NCBI GenBank assembly: GCA_905250025.1
Contig: CAJNOJ010000112.1
Coordinates: 62,001-126,000 of the forward strand
Reading direction: 5' to 3'
DNA length: 64,000 nt
Origin: Adineta ricciae
Taxonomy: Eukaryota; Rotifera; Eurotatoria; Adinetida; Adinetidae
Positions 54,604 through 64,000 of this stretch are shown piece after piece. The notes beneath the pieces were generated by a model that did not search any database, was not told the DNA's origin, and saw nothing but the letters and a program-made list of their open reading frames with translations. The stretch's first letter is position 1; the number at the start of each line of letters is the position of its first letter. The position numbers were made by a program, and so were the translations under genes.

Positions 54604-55602
54604 ATGTCTACTTCCGTATTACCAACAATTCAAAGTCGTATTAATTCTTACGGATACCCAATTGCATTAATCTTGGGAAATCTTGGCAATTTTCTAATTG
54701 TAATCTTGTTTAGTCGACACCGTCAAAACACATGTTCAATTTATTTGATTTGTTCGACTGTTGCGAACGATTTGTATTTAACATTCAACAGTCTGGTCCA
54801 AATCTATCCATTTTCGTATGCGGATGAAAACACGCGTGCTTATGCTTTGTGCAAAATACGTTTTTACGTTTCAAATGTTCTTGGACAAATTGCAAAGACA
54901 ATTATTATTTTAACATGTATCGATCGATATCTGTTCACAAGTCAACAGGCAACATTTCGAGCATTCAGTACACCCAAACGAGCGAAATGCTTAATCCTTG
55001 TAACTATTCTTTCCTGGCCATTGCTTGCCAGTCATATTGCTATAATGACAACTTTATCCAACGGACAATGCGGAACATTCGGCATTTATTCACTAATTTA
55101 CACAAGTTACACAATTGTATTCGTTGGATTCCTCCCGCCAATGATACTGAGTGTTATAGGATATCTCACATACTGCAATATGAAGCAAATATACAACCGT
55201 GTACAACCGGGTTCAACAAATCATAATCAAACGAATCTTGTCATTCGACGACGAGATCGAGAATTATTGATTATAGTTATTAGCGAAGTGTTTGTATATG
55301 CGATTTCAACAACATTCTATCCATTGATTTTAACTGAAATGACAATTAGTCGTTATGTAATTGCTAATAAAAGCGTTCAGTATTCACAAATTGAAAGTTT
55401 AATATTCACAATATCATTTATGTTATTATTTGTGAATAATGCAGCACCGTTTTACATTTATACTATTGTTTCAAAATCTTTTCGACACGATATAAAACAA
55501 CTATTTATCAATTCTGGTCGACGACTCATCGGTAAACCGATCACTCAACCTGCAACACGAAGAACGGACGCCACACTCTCAAGACGAGAATATCATGTTT
55601 GA
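54604..55602 (+). CDS. Rhodopsin-like orphan GPCR
   Basis: A 332-residue single-exon receptor. Seven hydrophobic helices begin with YGYPIALILGNLGNFLIVIL (TM1, with GN). A Cys (ALCKIRFYVSN) precedes TM3, which ends in CIDRYLFTS (DRY with Ile-Asp-Arg-Tyr). TM5 lies at residues about 160-190, a basic third loop (RRRDRELLII) precedes TM6, and the TM7 end AAPFYIYTIVSKSFR replaces NPxxY and leads into a basic tail with many Arg/Thr. It resembles the next GPCR at 57926-58912 (shared SKSFR after TM7) more than the one at 25006. Plasma-membrane sensing through G proteins is expected; the ligand is unknown. Confidence 0.88.
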   Translation: MSTSVLPTIQSRINSYGYPIALILGNLGNFLIVILFSRHRQNTCSIYLICSTVANDLYLTFNSLVQIYPFSYADENTRAYALCKIRFYVSNVLGQIAKTIIILTCIDRYLFTSQQATFRAFSTPKRAKCLILVTILSWPLLASHIAIMTTLSNGQCGTFGIYSLIYTSYTIVFVGFLPPMILSVIGYLTYCNMKQIYNRVQPGSTNHNQTNLVIRRRDRELLIIVISEVFVYAISTTFYPLILTEMTISRYVIANKSVQYSQIESLIFTISFMLLFVNNAAPFYIYTIVSKSFRHDIKQLFINSGRRLIGKPITQPATRRTDATLSRREYHV

Positions 55603-55858
55603 TTGACAACCAATGGTTTCGAACATTTTCTATGTTGTATAGGGTGAGGGTGTGGGTGCGTGTGCTGTAAACTAGGAAGAAACAGAATGAAAGTGCTTAA
55701 AAACAGGCAAAAAAATTCTTATTTTTCCTTTCCTGCCACGATTATATAACAGCAAATTTGCTGAATAAAAAAATATTTTCAACTAATTCAACATTTTTCA
55801 ATTGAAAAAAAAGAAAAAAACTAAAGAATTTTTTGCCTTATATACATCAATTTGAAAA
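55603..55858. other. Short intergenic gap
   Basis: 256 nt of A-rich DNA between the GPCR and ART-LRR 2, containing a GT-rich run near 55645. No gene. Confidence 0.4.
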
Positions 55859-57268
55859 ATGGCCACGTCAGCTACGGCGAAGAATAAACATATGATCGAT
55901 CGTATATTGAAGGAATTATCAGATCCGACAGGTAATCTACCACGAATCGAAGGCTATGAAAATGAACGACTAACAACGCTTGAAAAAGCCGTTCAACCAA
56001 TAATTCCGTTTGTTCCTGGTGTTATGGAAATGGTTTCTCTAGTCAAAGCTAAATGTCAACAGCCAAAGGATAATTTAAGCATCGATGAGGGAAGCGCTAT
56101 AATGCTATACACGTTTGAAGAAACATATCTTAAACCATCGTTCTTCAGTGTTTTGAACGACAAGTTGCGAACAGCGAATCGACAAGAACTTCGGCCATGG
56201 TTTTTATATCTTCGATTGGTTATACATGCTTTGGCGAAACTTCCTTCAACAACATGTCGGATGATTTATCGTGCAGTCAATAAAGATCTAGGAGAACAGT
56301 ACCCTCAAGGTAAACTTGTCACATGGTGGCCATTCTCATCGTGTACTACAACTGTACATGTCTTAACGGCCTTTCTCGGTGAGAATGGAACAGGAACAAT
56401 TTTTAATATCGAATGTGATTCAGGGAAATCTATCTCACAACATTCATATTTTAACTCGGAGAATGAAGTATTACTTTACCCGGCGCGACAATTTCAAGTG
56501 TTATCCTCAGTTAAAACCGGTGGACAAAATCGAATCATTCAATTACGAGAAGTCCAACCACGACCACCGTTAATTCAAATACCTAAAGCACTTTCTGCAT
56601 CGAGCATACAACAAAATGAACGATTGAAGGCTAAAATTCAACAATTGGAAAATCGTTCCAAAATTGATCTGTCATCTCAAAATCTAACCGATGATGATGT
56701 ATATATCATCGTTGAAGACATCATAGAGAAGAGACAATGTAAATGGTTATATTTAGAGAAAAATAATATTACATCAATGGGTGCTTCGACGCTTGCTAAA
56801 GCATTAAGTCATGACAAGACATTGGGATGGCTCGATATATCGCATAATCGTTTAGATGACGAAGGTGTTCACGCTTTCACAGAAGCGCTTTCATCGAACG
56901 ATTCAAAATTGAAAGCATTATATCTTTGGTCAGTTGGATTGACAAACAAAGGTATTGAATACATTAGTGAAATGTTGAGAACAAATACTCGATTGACACA
57001 TTTGGGCCTTGCTGAAAACCGAATAACTGAAGTGGGGATTCAATGTTTAACCAATGTATTGACTTACCGCAACCATACATTAATCGAACTTGATTTATCA
57101 CATACCAAGTCAATCAGCGATTCAAGCATTGATTTATTTATTGAAATGTTCAAAGGCAACCGCTCGTTAACAGATTTGAATTTAGAAAAATGCAATCTTT
57201 CATCGGGAGGAAAAGCAAAACTTCTAGAAAGTGTAAAATCGAAGGAGAATTTTAATCTGATATTATAA
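55859..57268 (+). CDS. ADP-ribosyltransferase-LRR protein (ART-LRR 2)
   Basis: A 469-residue single-exon paralog of the gene at 36725-38131, in the opposite orientation about 18 kb away. The ART domain keeps IYRAVN (R motif), WWPFSSCTTT (S motif) and SENEVLLYPARQ (ExE), so activity is expected. A Lys/Glu-rich linker is followed by RNI-type leucine-rich repeats (LYLEKNNITSMGASTLAKAL, LDISHNRLDDEGVHAFTEAL, LYLWSVGLTNKGIEYISEML, LGLAENRITEVGIQCLTNVL, LNLEKCNLSSGGKAKLL). The N-terminal 90 residues (IEGYENERLTTLEKAVQPI) are shared with the paralog and may help shape the NAD pocket. No signal peptide. A poly(A) signal AATAAA begins one base after the stop (57269-57274). Confidence 0.9.
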   Translation: MATSATAKNKHMIDRILKELSDPTGNLPRIEGYENERLTTLEKAVQPIIPFVPGVMEMVSLVKAKCQQPKDNLSIDEGSAIMLYTFEETYLKPSFFSVLNDKLRTANRQELRPWFLYLRLVIHALAKLPSTTCRMIYRAVNKDLGEQYPQGKLVTWWPFSSCTTTVHVLTAFLGENGTGTIFNIECDSGKSISQHSYFNSENEVLLYPARQFQVLSSVKTGGQNRIIQLREVQPRPPLIQIPKALSASSIQQNERLKAKIQQLENRSKIDLSSQNLTDDDVYIIVEDIIEKRQCKWLYLEKNNITSMGASTLAKALSHDKTLGWLDISHNRLDDEGVHAFTEALSSNDSKLKALYLWSVGLTNKGIEYISEMLRTNTRLTHLGLAENRITEVGIQCLTNVLTYRNHTLIELDLSHTKSISDSSIDLFIEMFKGNRSLTDLNLEKCNLSSGGKAKLLESVKSKENFNLIL

Positions 57269-57332
57269 AATAAAGTTTATTTTTCAAAATCCAAGCTTTT
57301 GTGTGATGATGAATAGAGAAAAGAAGAGCGTA

Positions 57333-57404
57333 AACAGCGTGGCGCAGTGGAAGCGTGCTGGGCTCATAACTCAGAGATCGGTAGATCGAAATTACTCGCT
57401 GCTA
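57333..57404 (+). tRNA. Initiator tRNA-Met (CAT)
   Basis: 72 nt that fold as an initiator tRNA: acceptor 57333-57339/57397-57103-type pairing with the 3' arm at 57397-57403, D stem GCGC/GCGT, anticodon stem CTGGG/CTCAG with loop CTCATAA (anticodon CAT at 57365-57367), and T loop ATCGAAA, the eukaryotic initiator hallmark in place of TTC. The end is A1 paired with T72 and discriminator A at 57404. One A-C mismatch occurs at acceptor pair 2-71, and several C-to-T changes weaken GC pairs to G-T, so a diverged or decaying copy is possible. A run of six T follows four bases later. Confidence 0.82.
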
Positions 57405-57408
57405 GAAC

Positions 57409-57414
57409 TTTTTT
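57409..57414 (+). terminator. RNA polymerase III terminator
   Basis: Six consecutive T residues, four bases downstream of the tRNA 3' end. Confidence 0.8.
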
Positions 57415-57629
57415 GTGTTTTATCAATCGTACAGGATACCCACAATTTTTAAGCAAATAAGCGACAGCCGTGATGATAAAGTTTAGGGAAAAAAGAAAGA
57501 AACAGGTTTAATTTTGCTTTGTTCGCCGCTGTCGAAATGTCGACTTTTGTTTTGTTGGAATTAGAGAGAAAGGAGAAGAGATGAAGCGAAAAAAGTTCTT
57601 TTTCTAATGTTCGTCCCATTTGATCTATC

Positions 57630-57760
57630 CGAACGCTGCTGAATTGTATGATTCATCAACATGAGCGAAGCACGTTACGTACATACAGCGACTATTTTGA
57701 TAAACGGAACTGATAAGAATGGTAAATTGAATAGCGCAGGAATATATTATCCTTCATATC
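57630..57760 (+). pseudogene. Kelch-repeat relic
   Basis: Two adjoining stretches in different frames match the kelch/galactose-oxidase-like repeats common in bdelloids: NAAELYDSST, then MSEARYVHTATILINGT and LNSAGIYYPS. No complete blade or longer frame is present. The flanks 57415-57629 and 57761-57925 hold nothing else recognisable. Confidence 0.5.
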
Positions 57761-57925
57761 GAGAAGCTTTCATATTTGTTCGAACAATCCCGATTTGTGA
57801 CTTTTTTTCTTATGTTACTTTACTTTTATCGAAATTTGCTGAATAACAAAAAACTTCTTACGTTAGTCTGTTTCCGTTGACAGAAAATGTCATATACACG
57901 ATGATGTTTGTTTGATCATTCGTAA

Positions 57926-58912
57926 CTAATCCGGTCGAATTCTATTGTTAACTAGTTTTCGAAGAATTATATGTTTCGTTCGTTTACGAAAACTTTTTGA
58001 TACAATCAAATTCGTATACAGACTCGTACAAGATGGCACATAGAAAATAAATATCGATATTGATAGAAGGAGATGTTCAACTACGTCACGTTCGTGAGAT
58101 TTGTTCTGGTATTGAGTAGTTTCTATGTAGAGAAATACACCGGGAAAAACGAAATTGAACATGACACATGTCAGTATTTCAATAAATAACATGCGAATAA
58201 GTTGTTTATCTTGGCGATGTGATGGATGTATCGTTCTCAAACTCGATGCATCCATATTATGATGCGGTCTATGGTGTAAATTTCGTATTGTTAGCGCGGC
58301 GAAGATCGATAATGAAACAAATGGAATCACCCCATGCACCACGAACGTATAATAACTCACCAAAACCGAGTAGATACCCAATTTAGGAAAGCAAACAAAA
58401 GTATCGGTTGTAACTTGAATAATATCTGTGTAGATGAGCGCATGAATATGAAACAACACCCAGAATACTGTGATACCAAACAGACACTTGCGAATAGTTG
58501 ATCGATTGCTCCATTTTCTGACTTGAGCACTGGCTGATGTGACTAGTGTTCGGTCGACGGACGCCAAGATGAGGTAAAATGGTGGTAAGATGGCGAGTAG
58601 AAAACTTAAATAAACTCTAATACGACAGTAGGGTAAGTTGTATGCGCCTGGTTCGATGTTATAACCGATTTGAAGTATGGTTGGAAGGAAGGATAGGTAA
58701 AGCAGAAGGAAACTGGCGATATTAAATGCTACAAAGCATCTGGAACAAGGGTTTTTACGCAATTTCTTTTGTTCGAGCACGAGTACATTGAATAAAGAAT
58801 TGATCGTACCAACGAGTATCAAAATTGGTCCGCCAACAGAAAATAAATATTTTGGAATTGTTTGTGATAGTGAAAGAATAGCTAACAGAGAAGTAGTGTT
58901 GAGATCGTTCAT
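57926..58912 (-). CDS. Rhodopsin-like orphan GPCR
   Basis: A 328-residue single-exon receptor. The open frame extends three codons upstream but begins at TTG, so the ATG at 58912 is preferred. TM1 is LFSVGGPILILVGTINSLFNVLVL with GTxxN, Cys pairs sit around TM3, and TM3 ends in ASVDRTLVTS (DRT for DRY). TM5 is GVIPFVSLSIFAALTI. A His/Arg-rich third loop (HRQDKQLIRMLFIE) leads to TM6, and TM7 (SISIFIFYVPSCTSLYTNLI) is followed by SKSFRKRTKHI. The ligand is unknown. A decayed relative of the same subgroup lies at 63435-63662 on the same strand, suggesting local duplication. A TATATA near 58946-58951 could be its core promoter. Confidence 0.87.
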   Translation of the reverse strand: MNDLNTTSLLAILSLSQTIPKYLFSVGGPILILVGTINSLFNVLVLEQKKLRKNPCSRCFVAFNIASFLLLYLSFLPTILQIGYNIEPGAYNLPYCRIRVYLSFLLAILPPFYLILASVDRTLVTSASAQVRKWSNRSTIRKCLFGITVFWVLFHIHALIYTDIIQVTTDTFVCFPKLGIYSVLVSYYTFVVHGVIPFVSLSIFAALTIRNLHHRPHHNMDASSLRTIHPSHRQDKQLIRMLFIEILTCVMFNFVFPGVFLYIETTQYQNKSHERDVVEHLLLSISIFIFYVPSCTSLYTNLIVSKSFRKRTKHIILRKLVNNRIRPD

Positions 58913-59851
58913 AATTTGCAATGAAAAAGAGTAATAGATTTAAGGATATATACTATTCCGTTCAGTATCGGATAATGTAATACCGTATGTATCTCATATC
59001 CTGTTGAGCATAGAATAAAGACTTTCGATTTTTCTTCAGTGCCGTAGCCATATGAGACCATTCCGAGAGAGACAATCAACGGTGAATTATTGCTATTTCC
59101 TCTTCTCTTTTCAGAGTAAATGACATTTTTCATTTGATTCAAATCCATTTTCTTTCATTCTTCAATATAAATAGCGTTATTCTAATTGCCGATTTAGTCA
59201 TAAAACCGAAGTTAAAACACACATGATCGATTTTGTACTGAGATCACGATAGGAACATCCATTTAGATTTTCACCAAGTCTCATGCTCAAACATCAACTT
59301 GATTATATGACGAGATCATAAGTATCAAAGGGATATTATATTCATCCGTGCTGCTTGTATGTCGCCAGCATATCAGGCTCACAGGGGAAGTTCTCAGTTA
59401 GTTGGTTCTGAAAATGATGGAAAAATCGAGTGATTTTCTAAAAGTTTTTCTCAGTGTATTTCACATGTATCAAAAATCTACGTACGTGAGAAAGTAAACA
59501 GTCAAGCAATATATTGTTGAAGGAACAAGACATTTTGAAACGAAAAGTTGAGAAGTTTAAAATAATTCTTTTTCCCTCATCAATCGTTACTTTCGATTGC
59601 TGACATAAGACAAGGTACATAGTAACAATCGCCTGATTTTGCTGACGATTTTTGCTCTTATCAGGGTTTGAATGTAAATTTATACGCGCAAAATGCATTA
59701 CACAACAACAAACTGTCGAGAGTCACACGTTGTAAGAACAAGTGTGCTCTATTCTTCCACATGAATGTTAACTAAAGCATCCAAAGGAAGAGAATTGAAT
59801 TTTGATTTTTTTCGTACTTTCTTATGATTTAAATTGTAAACAAGACATTTG
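58913..59851. other. Divergent intergenic region, no gene seen
   Basis: About 940 nt between the GPCR (-) and the pseudokinase gene (+). ORFs at 58909-59148 and 59438-59698 on the minus strand have no recognisable motif. Confidence 0.4.
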
Positions 59852-59859
59852 TATATAAA
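59852..59859 (+). promoter_or_regulatory. TATA box of the triple pseudokinase gene
   Basis: TATATAAA, 53-60 nt before the ATG at 59912. Its position argues that transcription begins just downstream and supports 59912 as the start. Confidence 0.55.
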
Positions 59860-59911
59860 TCCTGCAACGCTGTCGTTTTGCTGTTTTCTTTTTTCAGCTA
59901 AAAATCAAACA

Positions 59912-62676
59912 ATGTTAAGACAGCCGAAAGAATTACGAAAATATCAAAACAACGTTGATGTTTGCAGAGACAGATACCTATCCGGCAAAAGCGACAGGAG
60001 AATTTACCATGGCCATTGGTTAAAACATCACGTAGGACCATGTATTTTCACTGAAATGATAAATACCATCGGCCAACACGAAGCGTTTTTTCATCGACAA
60101 CTGAACAATCATCAGAATATCATTCAGACATACGGCGAACTGGAAAATGTGGATAACTTTGTTATTTATATACAAGAATTTGCTCCGTATGGCAATCTCG
60201 CTGATTCATTGTACGAAGAGCCTTTACCGCAAACGGTTTTATTGGAAATATTTCTACAAATTGCAAGCGGAATGAGTTATATAGCTAGTCAAGCGATTGT
60301 TCACGGAGATTTGACTTGTCGAAATGTTTTATTATGTCGAAACGATCTGAACCAAGCGAGAAATAATTTGGTGAAAATAACAGATTTCCGTCTAGCACGT
60401 TTTTTGAACGACAGCAGACTTGATGCGACGAAGCTTCTCGTGTCAAAACGATATTGTGCGTTAGAAATCCTACGATGTAATATTGCATCGAATTATACTG
60501 AGAAATCAGATATTTACTCCATGGGTGTATTGATGTGGGAAGCTGTATCAAATAGTGAAGTTCCTTATTCACATATTGCGGATGAGAATGCTGTCGTACG
60601 AATCAAACTACAGGATGTTAAATTAGAACGACCAAAGAATTGTGATGATCAAATGTGGACTCTTATGAATCAATGCTGGAATGATAAACCAGACCTTCGA
60701 CCGAATTTTAACGAGCTTAACATTTGTTTAACTACGATTCAACTCACCGATATCCCAGAAATTCAAAAATCAAGGTCAACATACGAGTAAGTAGGTATAA
60801 TAAATGAAACTCTTTTTACACGTTGTTTTAAGACCAGCAAATGGTTTTCCGTATGAATTGAATGTTCATGTGACGAAAAAAGACCTCCTCGGAGGAAAAT
60901 TTCGTCAAATTTTTGAAGCTGAATGGTTGATTGATGATCGAAGAGCGATTGTTTTGATTGCAATAAACGATGCACCAACACACAATGAATTGTTATGTTA
61001 CGAAAATCTTCGAAGATGTCAATATATAACTGAAACATATGGATTCGTTCAGAATAGTATCGGAATAACTTTATTATTGCAAGAACGCGCTCCACATGGC
61101 CATCTTCAAGAGTTATTAGAGAAAAAGAGCATGGTTTCATCGACAGAAGTTCTCATTTCAATCTTTAAACAAATCACCGAAGCAATGATCTATATGATCG
61201 ATAACAAAATGATTCATGGAGATTTACGTTGTGCGAATGTCCTTGTCTTCCAAATGGATTCGTTAAACCTTGATAAAAATCTAATTAAACTAAGCAATTT
61301 TGCATTCGCACGACCAGATAATCCAGATCTTACATATGATGATGCACTACCACATCCTCCACTAGAATATTGTGCACCCGAGATTCTTCGAAGTGTCGGT
61401 CGACGAAATTATTCGAATTTCTCTGAGAGTTATTCGATGGGAGTACTAATGTGGCAGGCTTGTTCCCAAGGCAGACTTCCATATCAAGGACTATCAATAC
61501 GACATATACGAGAAAAAAATTTACGTGGAGATATATTGCCAAGACCATTTACGTGTGATCGCCAGATTTGGGCAATTATCAAAGGTTGCTGGCTTATGGA
61601 CCCAAAGAGTCGGAACAGTTTCAAAACGATTAAAGAAAAACTGTTCAAAATTGACCTTCGGTAAGCATATTTGATGTTGACTCTAAATAAAGTCACCTAA
61701 ACAAAAATTTTCTAGATCATCCTTTCGCTTTGAACTTGATGTTAATTGCACAAAACACGATCGAATCCATGGAAAATACGGACGAACATTTTACAATGTT
61801 ACAGCCAGAGGATATGATAAATCCTCAATTGTATTAGTTGAATTGAATAGCGATACATCAGAACGTGAAGCGTCGTTCTATATAGAGCTTAGTTCATTCC
61901 CACATATAGTACCTACGTTTGGTTTAGTTAGAAACAATCTTGGTATAACTATGTTGATACAAGAACGTACTCAATTTGGTGATTTACGAACATTATTACA
62001 AACGAAACAATTCGTTCCATCTTTGAGAATCTTGTTGAAGATTTTCTTACAGATTATTGATGCGATGATTTACATCGTCAGCAAAGATCTCGTACATGGT
62101 GATCTTCGTTGTGCAAATGTATTGATGTTTGAAATGAATTCGTCTGAACCTCAAAAAATTCTAAGTAAACTAACAAATTTTGGGTTAACTTGTACGAATG
62201 ATAAGTCATTTAACAATACGCGACAAACGCCCATTCCGGTGAGATATTGTGCCACAGAAATTCTTCAAACGCACGATGCATCGATGTACTCGGAATCTGC
62301 AGATATGTATTCAATGGCTACATTGATGTGGCAAGCAAGTTCACAAGGAGAGATTCCTTATGGTTTCGATACGGATGACGCAATTGTTCGTCAGAGAAGA
62401 TTGGATGGCGAGAAGCTACCAAAGATAGCAGGCTTCCCTGAAGGGCTATGGAAAGTTATGGAAGAGAGTTGGTCTGAAACGCCGGAAGTACGACCTAGTT
62501 TTACTGTCCTCAAGCAACTGTTACAGAAAGTTGAAATTCGGTAATGTTTCTGTTTTGCAGCAAATTAAAACTAACGTTTTCTTCTATTTATTGTTGATAG
62601 AGATTCACATACTCTTCCTCAGTCTTCGGTTAGTCCATCAAGTAGAAATAGCATGCCATCCGATCGTCAAGTATGA
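59912..62676 (+). CDS. Three tandem tyrosine-kinase-like pseudokinase domains
   Basis: Four exons (59912-60786, 60833-61660, 61716-62540, 62601-62676) join in frame to give 867 residues; introns are 46, 55 and 60 nt and fall at the same place after each kinase unit. Each unit has the tyrosine-kinase style catalytic loop HGDLTCRNVLL, HGDLRCANVLV or HGDLRCANVLM, a YSMGVLMW-like helix, and a W..P..RP/N..F end. None has a clear glycine loop or VAIK lysine. The DFG motif is DFR in unit 1, SNF in unit 2 and NFG in unit 3. All three are therefore probably catalytically impaired and may work as binding or allosteric modules. The C-terminal 25 residues are Ser/Pro-rich. No TM or signal peptide; cytoplasmic. 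Cognate ligands are unknown. Confidence 0.85.
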
Positions 62677-63434
62677 TAGACATATATATCTGGTTGTTTT
62701 ACAATTAAAAGTAGCCTTCCCTTTTAGAATGGGCATACCCTAAATGCCGTACCCTCAGCCAAAAAGTAAATAGACATTGCTTTCAGTGCTAGAAAAACCC
62801 TTATTTATGCATACTTTAGAGATAACCAACTTAATTATCAAAATTCATCGGTTAAACCAGATCCTATTCAGGTACCTGTATACATAGATATGTTTTTATT
62901 TAACACAGCATTTATTTCTTGGTGAAAGACGTCATCAACAAATAAACATTCCCCTGCTACTGATGAGTATGTTCTCTTTGATTAAAATATCCTACACTAT
63001 TTCCTTTTCTATATAGACCACAATCTTTTTTCATATGTGACAAGTGTGGTCGAGAGGTTCCTACTCAACGAACTGCTATCCACGCGGTAGGAAAAACTAT
63101 AAACACTTCCGTTCACTATAAGCATACGTATGTACCCTTTAGGCATTATGTCAATCAGTGAAAGCGATTTCCACACCCAAATCTTTGCGTCCAGAGCCTG
63201 GGTATGTTTACTACTTTTCTCGCTTTATATTCGCCATCTATTTGGTTGTCTAGTTTATGTGCACGCGTTTGCTCGTGTCTACCTTGCTTCAATAATCTTA
63301 AAGATAGGTCACCAACTTACCAGACAACATAACACGGGGCTATGGAGAAAATCAAAATACATGACTTCTATTTATCATCATTTACTTTCAAAATACCGCT
63401 TTATTAATAAAACAATGCTTTCTCGCGAAAAGAC
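62677..63434. other. Intergenic with a possible zinc-finger-like coding relic
   Basis: Mostly AT-rich non-coding DNA. Near 63020-63127, between a TATATAG acceptor and a GTATGT donor, one frame reads FFICDKCGREVPTQR and continues for about 35 codons, like an exon of a Cys-containing protein. A possible preceding exon ends at a donor near 62968. No consistent downstream exon was found, so this may be a relic or chance. Confidence 0.25.
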
Positions 63435-63662
63435 TTAAACTGGTGTATTCACCGGTAGTATTGGATGGCGAGAGATAATCAGTTGAAGTTCTTGTCAAAA
63501 AGCTTGTGACACAATGGAGTTTGTGTAAAACTTTTTACAATATGGAATATAAACGACTAATGTTGAAATACTCACAATGAATTGTTCGAGTACTTGAGTT
63601 TCATATGATTTCATTCGATATTGAGTAATTTGCATATACAGAAGAACACCTGAGGGTGTGCT
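63435..63662 (-). pseudogene. GPCR relic (TM6-loop to tail)
   Basis: On the minus strand one frame reads SGVLLYMQITQYRMKSYET, then a TM7-like VSISTLVVYIPYCKKFYTN and SIVSQAF, a stop, and QELQLIIS. This aligns with the intact receptor at 57926-58912 (GVFLYIETTQYQNKS, VPSCTSLYTNLIVSKSF). The TGA stands where that gene has an Arg codon after SKSF. No N-terminal part is detectable upstream, up to 64000. Confidence 0.7.
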
Positions 63663-64000
63663 GAAGCTCGAAAGTTCTTGTTTGGCAACAATTGAATATC
63701 GATGCTTAAAGATTCATATTACCAACGAGAAAAACAAAGCCATCGATTTCCTTTGATTGGAACAGCATTTCTGCCTGACGCATCCCACGTACATATTCGA
63801 TTTGTAATATTCTATTCTCTCAACTAGCACTGAAGTGAAGTATGTTGACAACAGTGAAATTCGAAACGACATATTTTGATCGCGCACATTACGGTGTTCT
63901 TCGTTGATGTTAAAATCGTCATTTGATGTCGACATACTTTGTTTCGAAAACAAGTAATAACTTACACTTTGTTGAGAATTTAATGTAATCCGATTAGCAA
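63663..64000. other. Window end, no gene seen
   Basis: AT-rich DNA with one 79-codon minus-strand ORF (63714-63953) that begins plausibly but matches no family. It could be the first exon of a gene outside the window or noise. Confidence 0.3.

Noticed and set aside
59849..59911. Coding start of the pseudokinase gene at 59849
   Set aside because: The codon is TTG and the segment overlaps a TATA box; the ATG at 59912 is used.
1..64000. CRISPR arrays, insertion sequences, retroelements or telomeric repeats
   Set aside because: No direct-repeat/spacer pattern, transposase or reverse-transcriptase motif, terminal inverted repeat or hexamer-type telomere array was seen.

Overview
The window looks like a gene-dense piece of a bdelloid rotifer nuclear genome (Adineta/Rotaria-like). 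The evidence is AT-rich DNA, spliceosomal genes whose GT..AG introns are mostly 46-68 nt, short intergenic gaps, and typical bdelloid families. These include LRR-linked ADP-ribosyltransferases, kinesin-light-chain-type TPR giants, NHL/EGF membrane proteins, orphan rhodopsin-like GPCRs, F-box proteins and microbial-type glycoside hydrolases. The assignment is inferred from gene content; no marker gene proves the species.

Layout. 1-5.6 kb: a partial calponin/transgelin gene (-), a MAM-domain gene carrying an in-frame stop (+), a B-box/coiled-coil/B30.2-like gene (-) that overlaps it tail to tail, and a secreted GH99/WbsX-like hydrolase (-). 5.9-13.3 kb: an island of three related large GTPases (one pseudogene, two intact), one with a stonustoxin-like N-terminal half. 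14.4-20.8 kb: an uninterrupted 2117-residue ORF with a degenerate ADP-ribosyltransferase domain and 39 TPR units. 21.3-29.2 kb: an F-box/ankyrin gene, an intact GPCR and a graveyard of broken genes (unknown, GPCR, NHL-EGF). 29.6-36 kb: a small stand-alone UBP zinc finger and two tandem membrane-protein paralogs sharing a 418-bp near-identical tract. 36.7-42.3 kb: an ADP-ribosyltransferase-LRR gene (-), a cyclase/kynurenine-formamidase-like enzyme and a compact TTK/Mps1-like kinase. 42.5-52.3 kb: a four-exon gene for a ~3187-residue HECT E3 ligase. 52.8-64 kb: a GH88 unsaturated glucuronyl hydrolase, a GPCR, a second ADP-ribosyltransferase-LRR gene, an initiator tRNA-Met with Pol III terminator, a kelch relic, a GPCR, a three-domain pseudokinase gene, and a GPCR relic.

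Functional themes are ubiquitin signalling (HECT E3, UBP finger, F-box), ADP-ribosylation (three ART-domain proteins, two with intact R-S-ExE motifs), GTPase/repeat proteins resembling innate-immune families, G-protein-coupled sensing, and polysaccharide-degrading enzymes that may have been acquired horizontally. No transposon, CRISPR array or operon structure was seen. Several genes have a TATA box 35-90 nt upstream of the ATG, implying short 5' leaders.

Many genes are spliced, so I rebuilt exon joins by hand from GT/AG sites, reading phase and family similarity. All family names rest on motif recognition, not on database searches.
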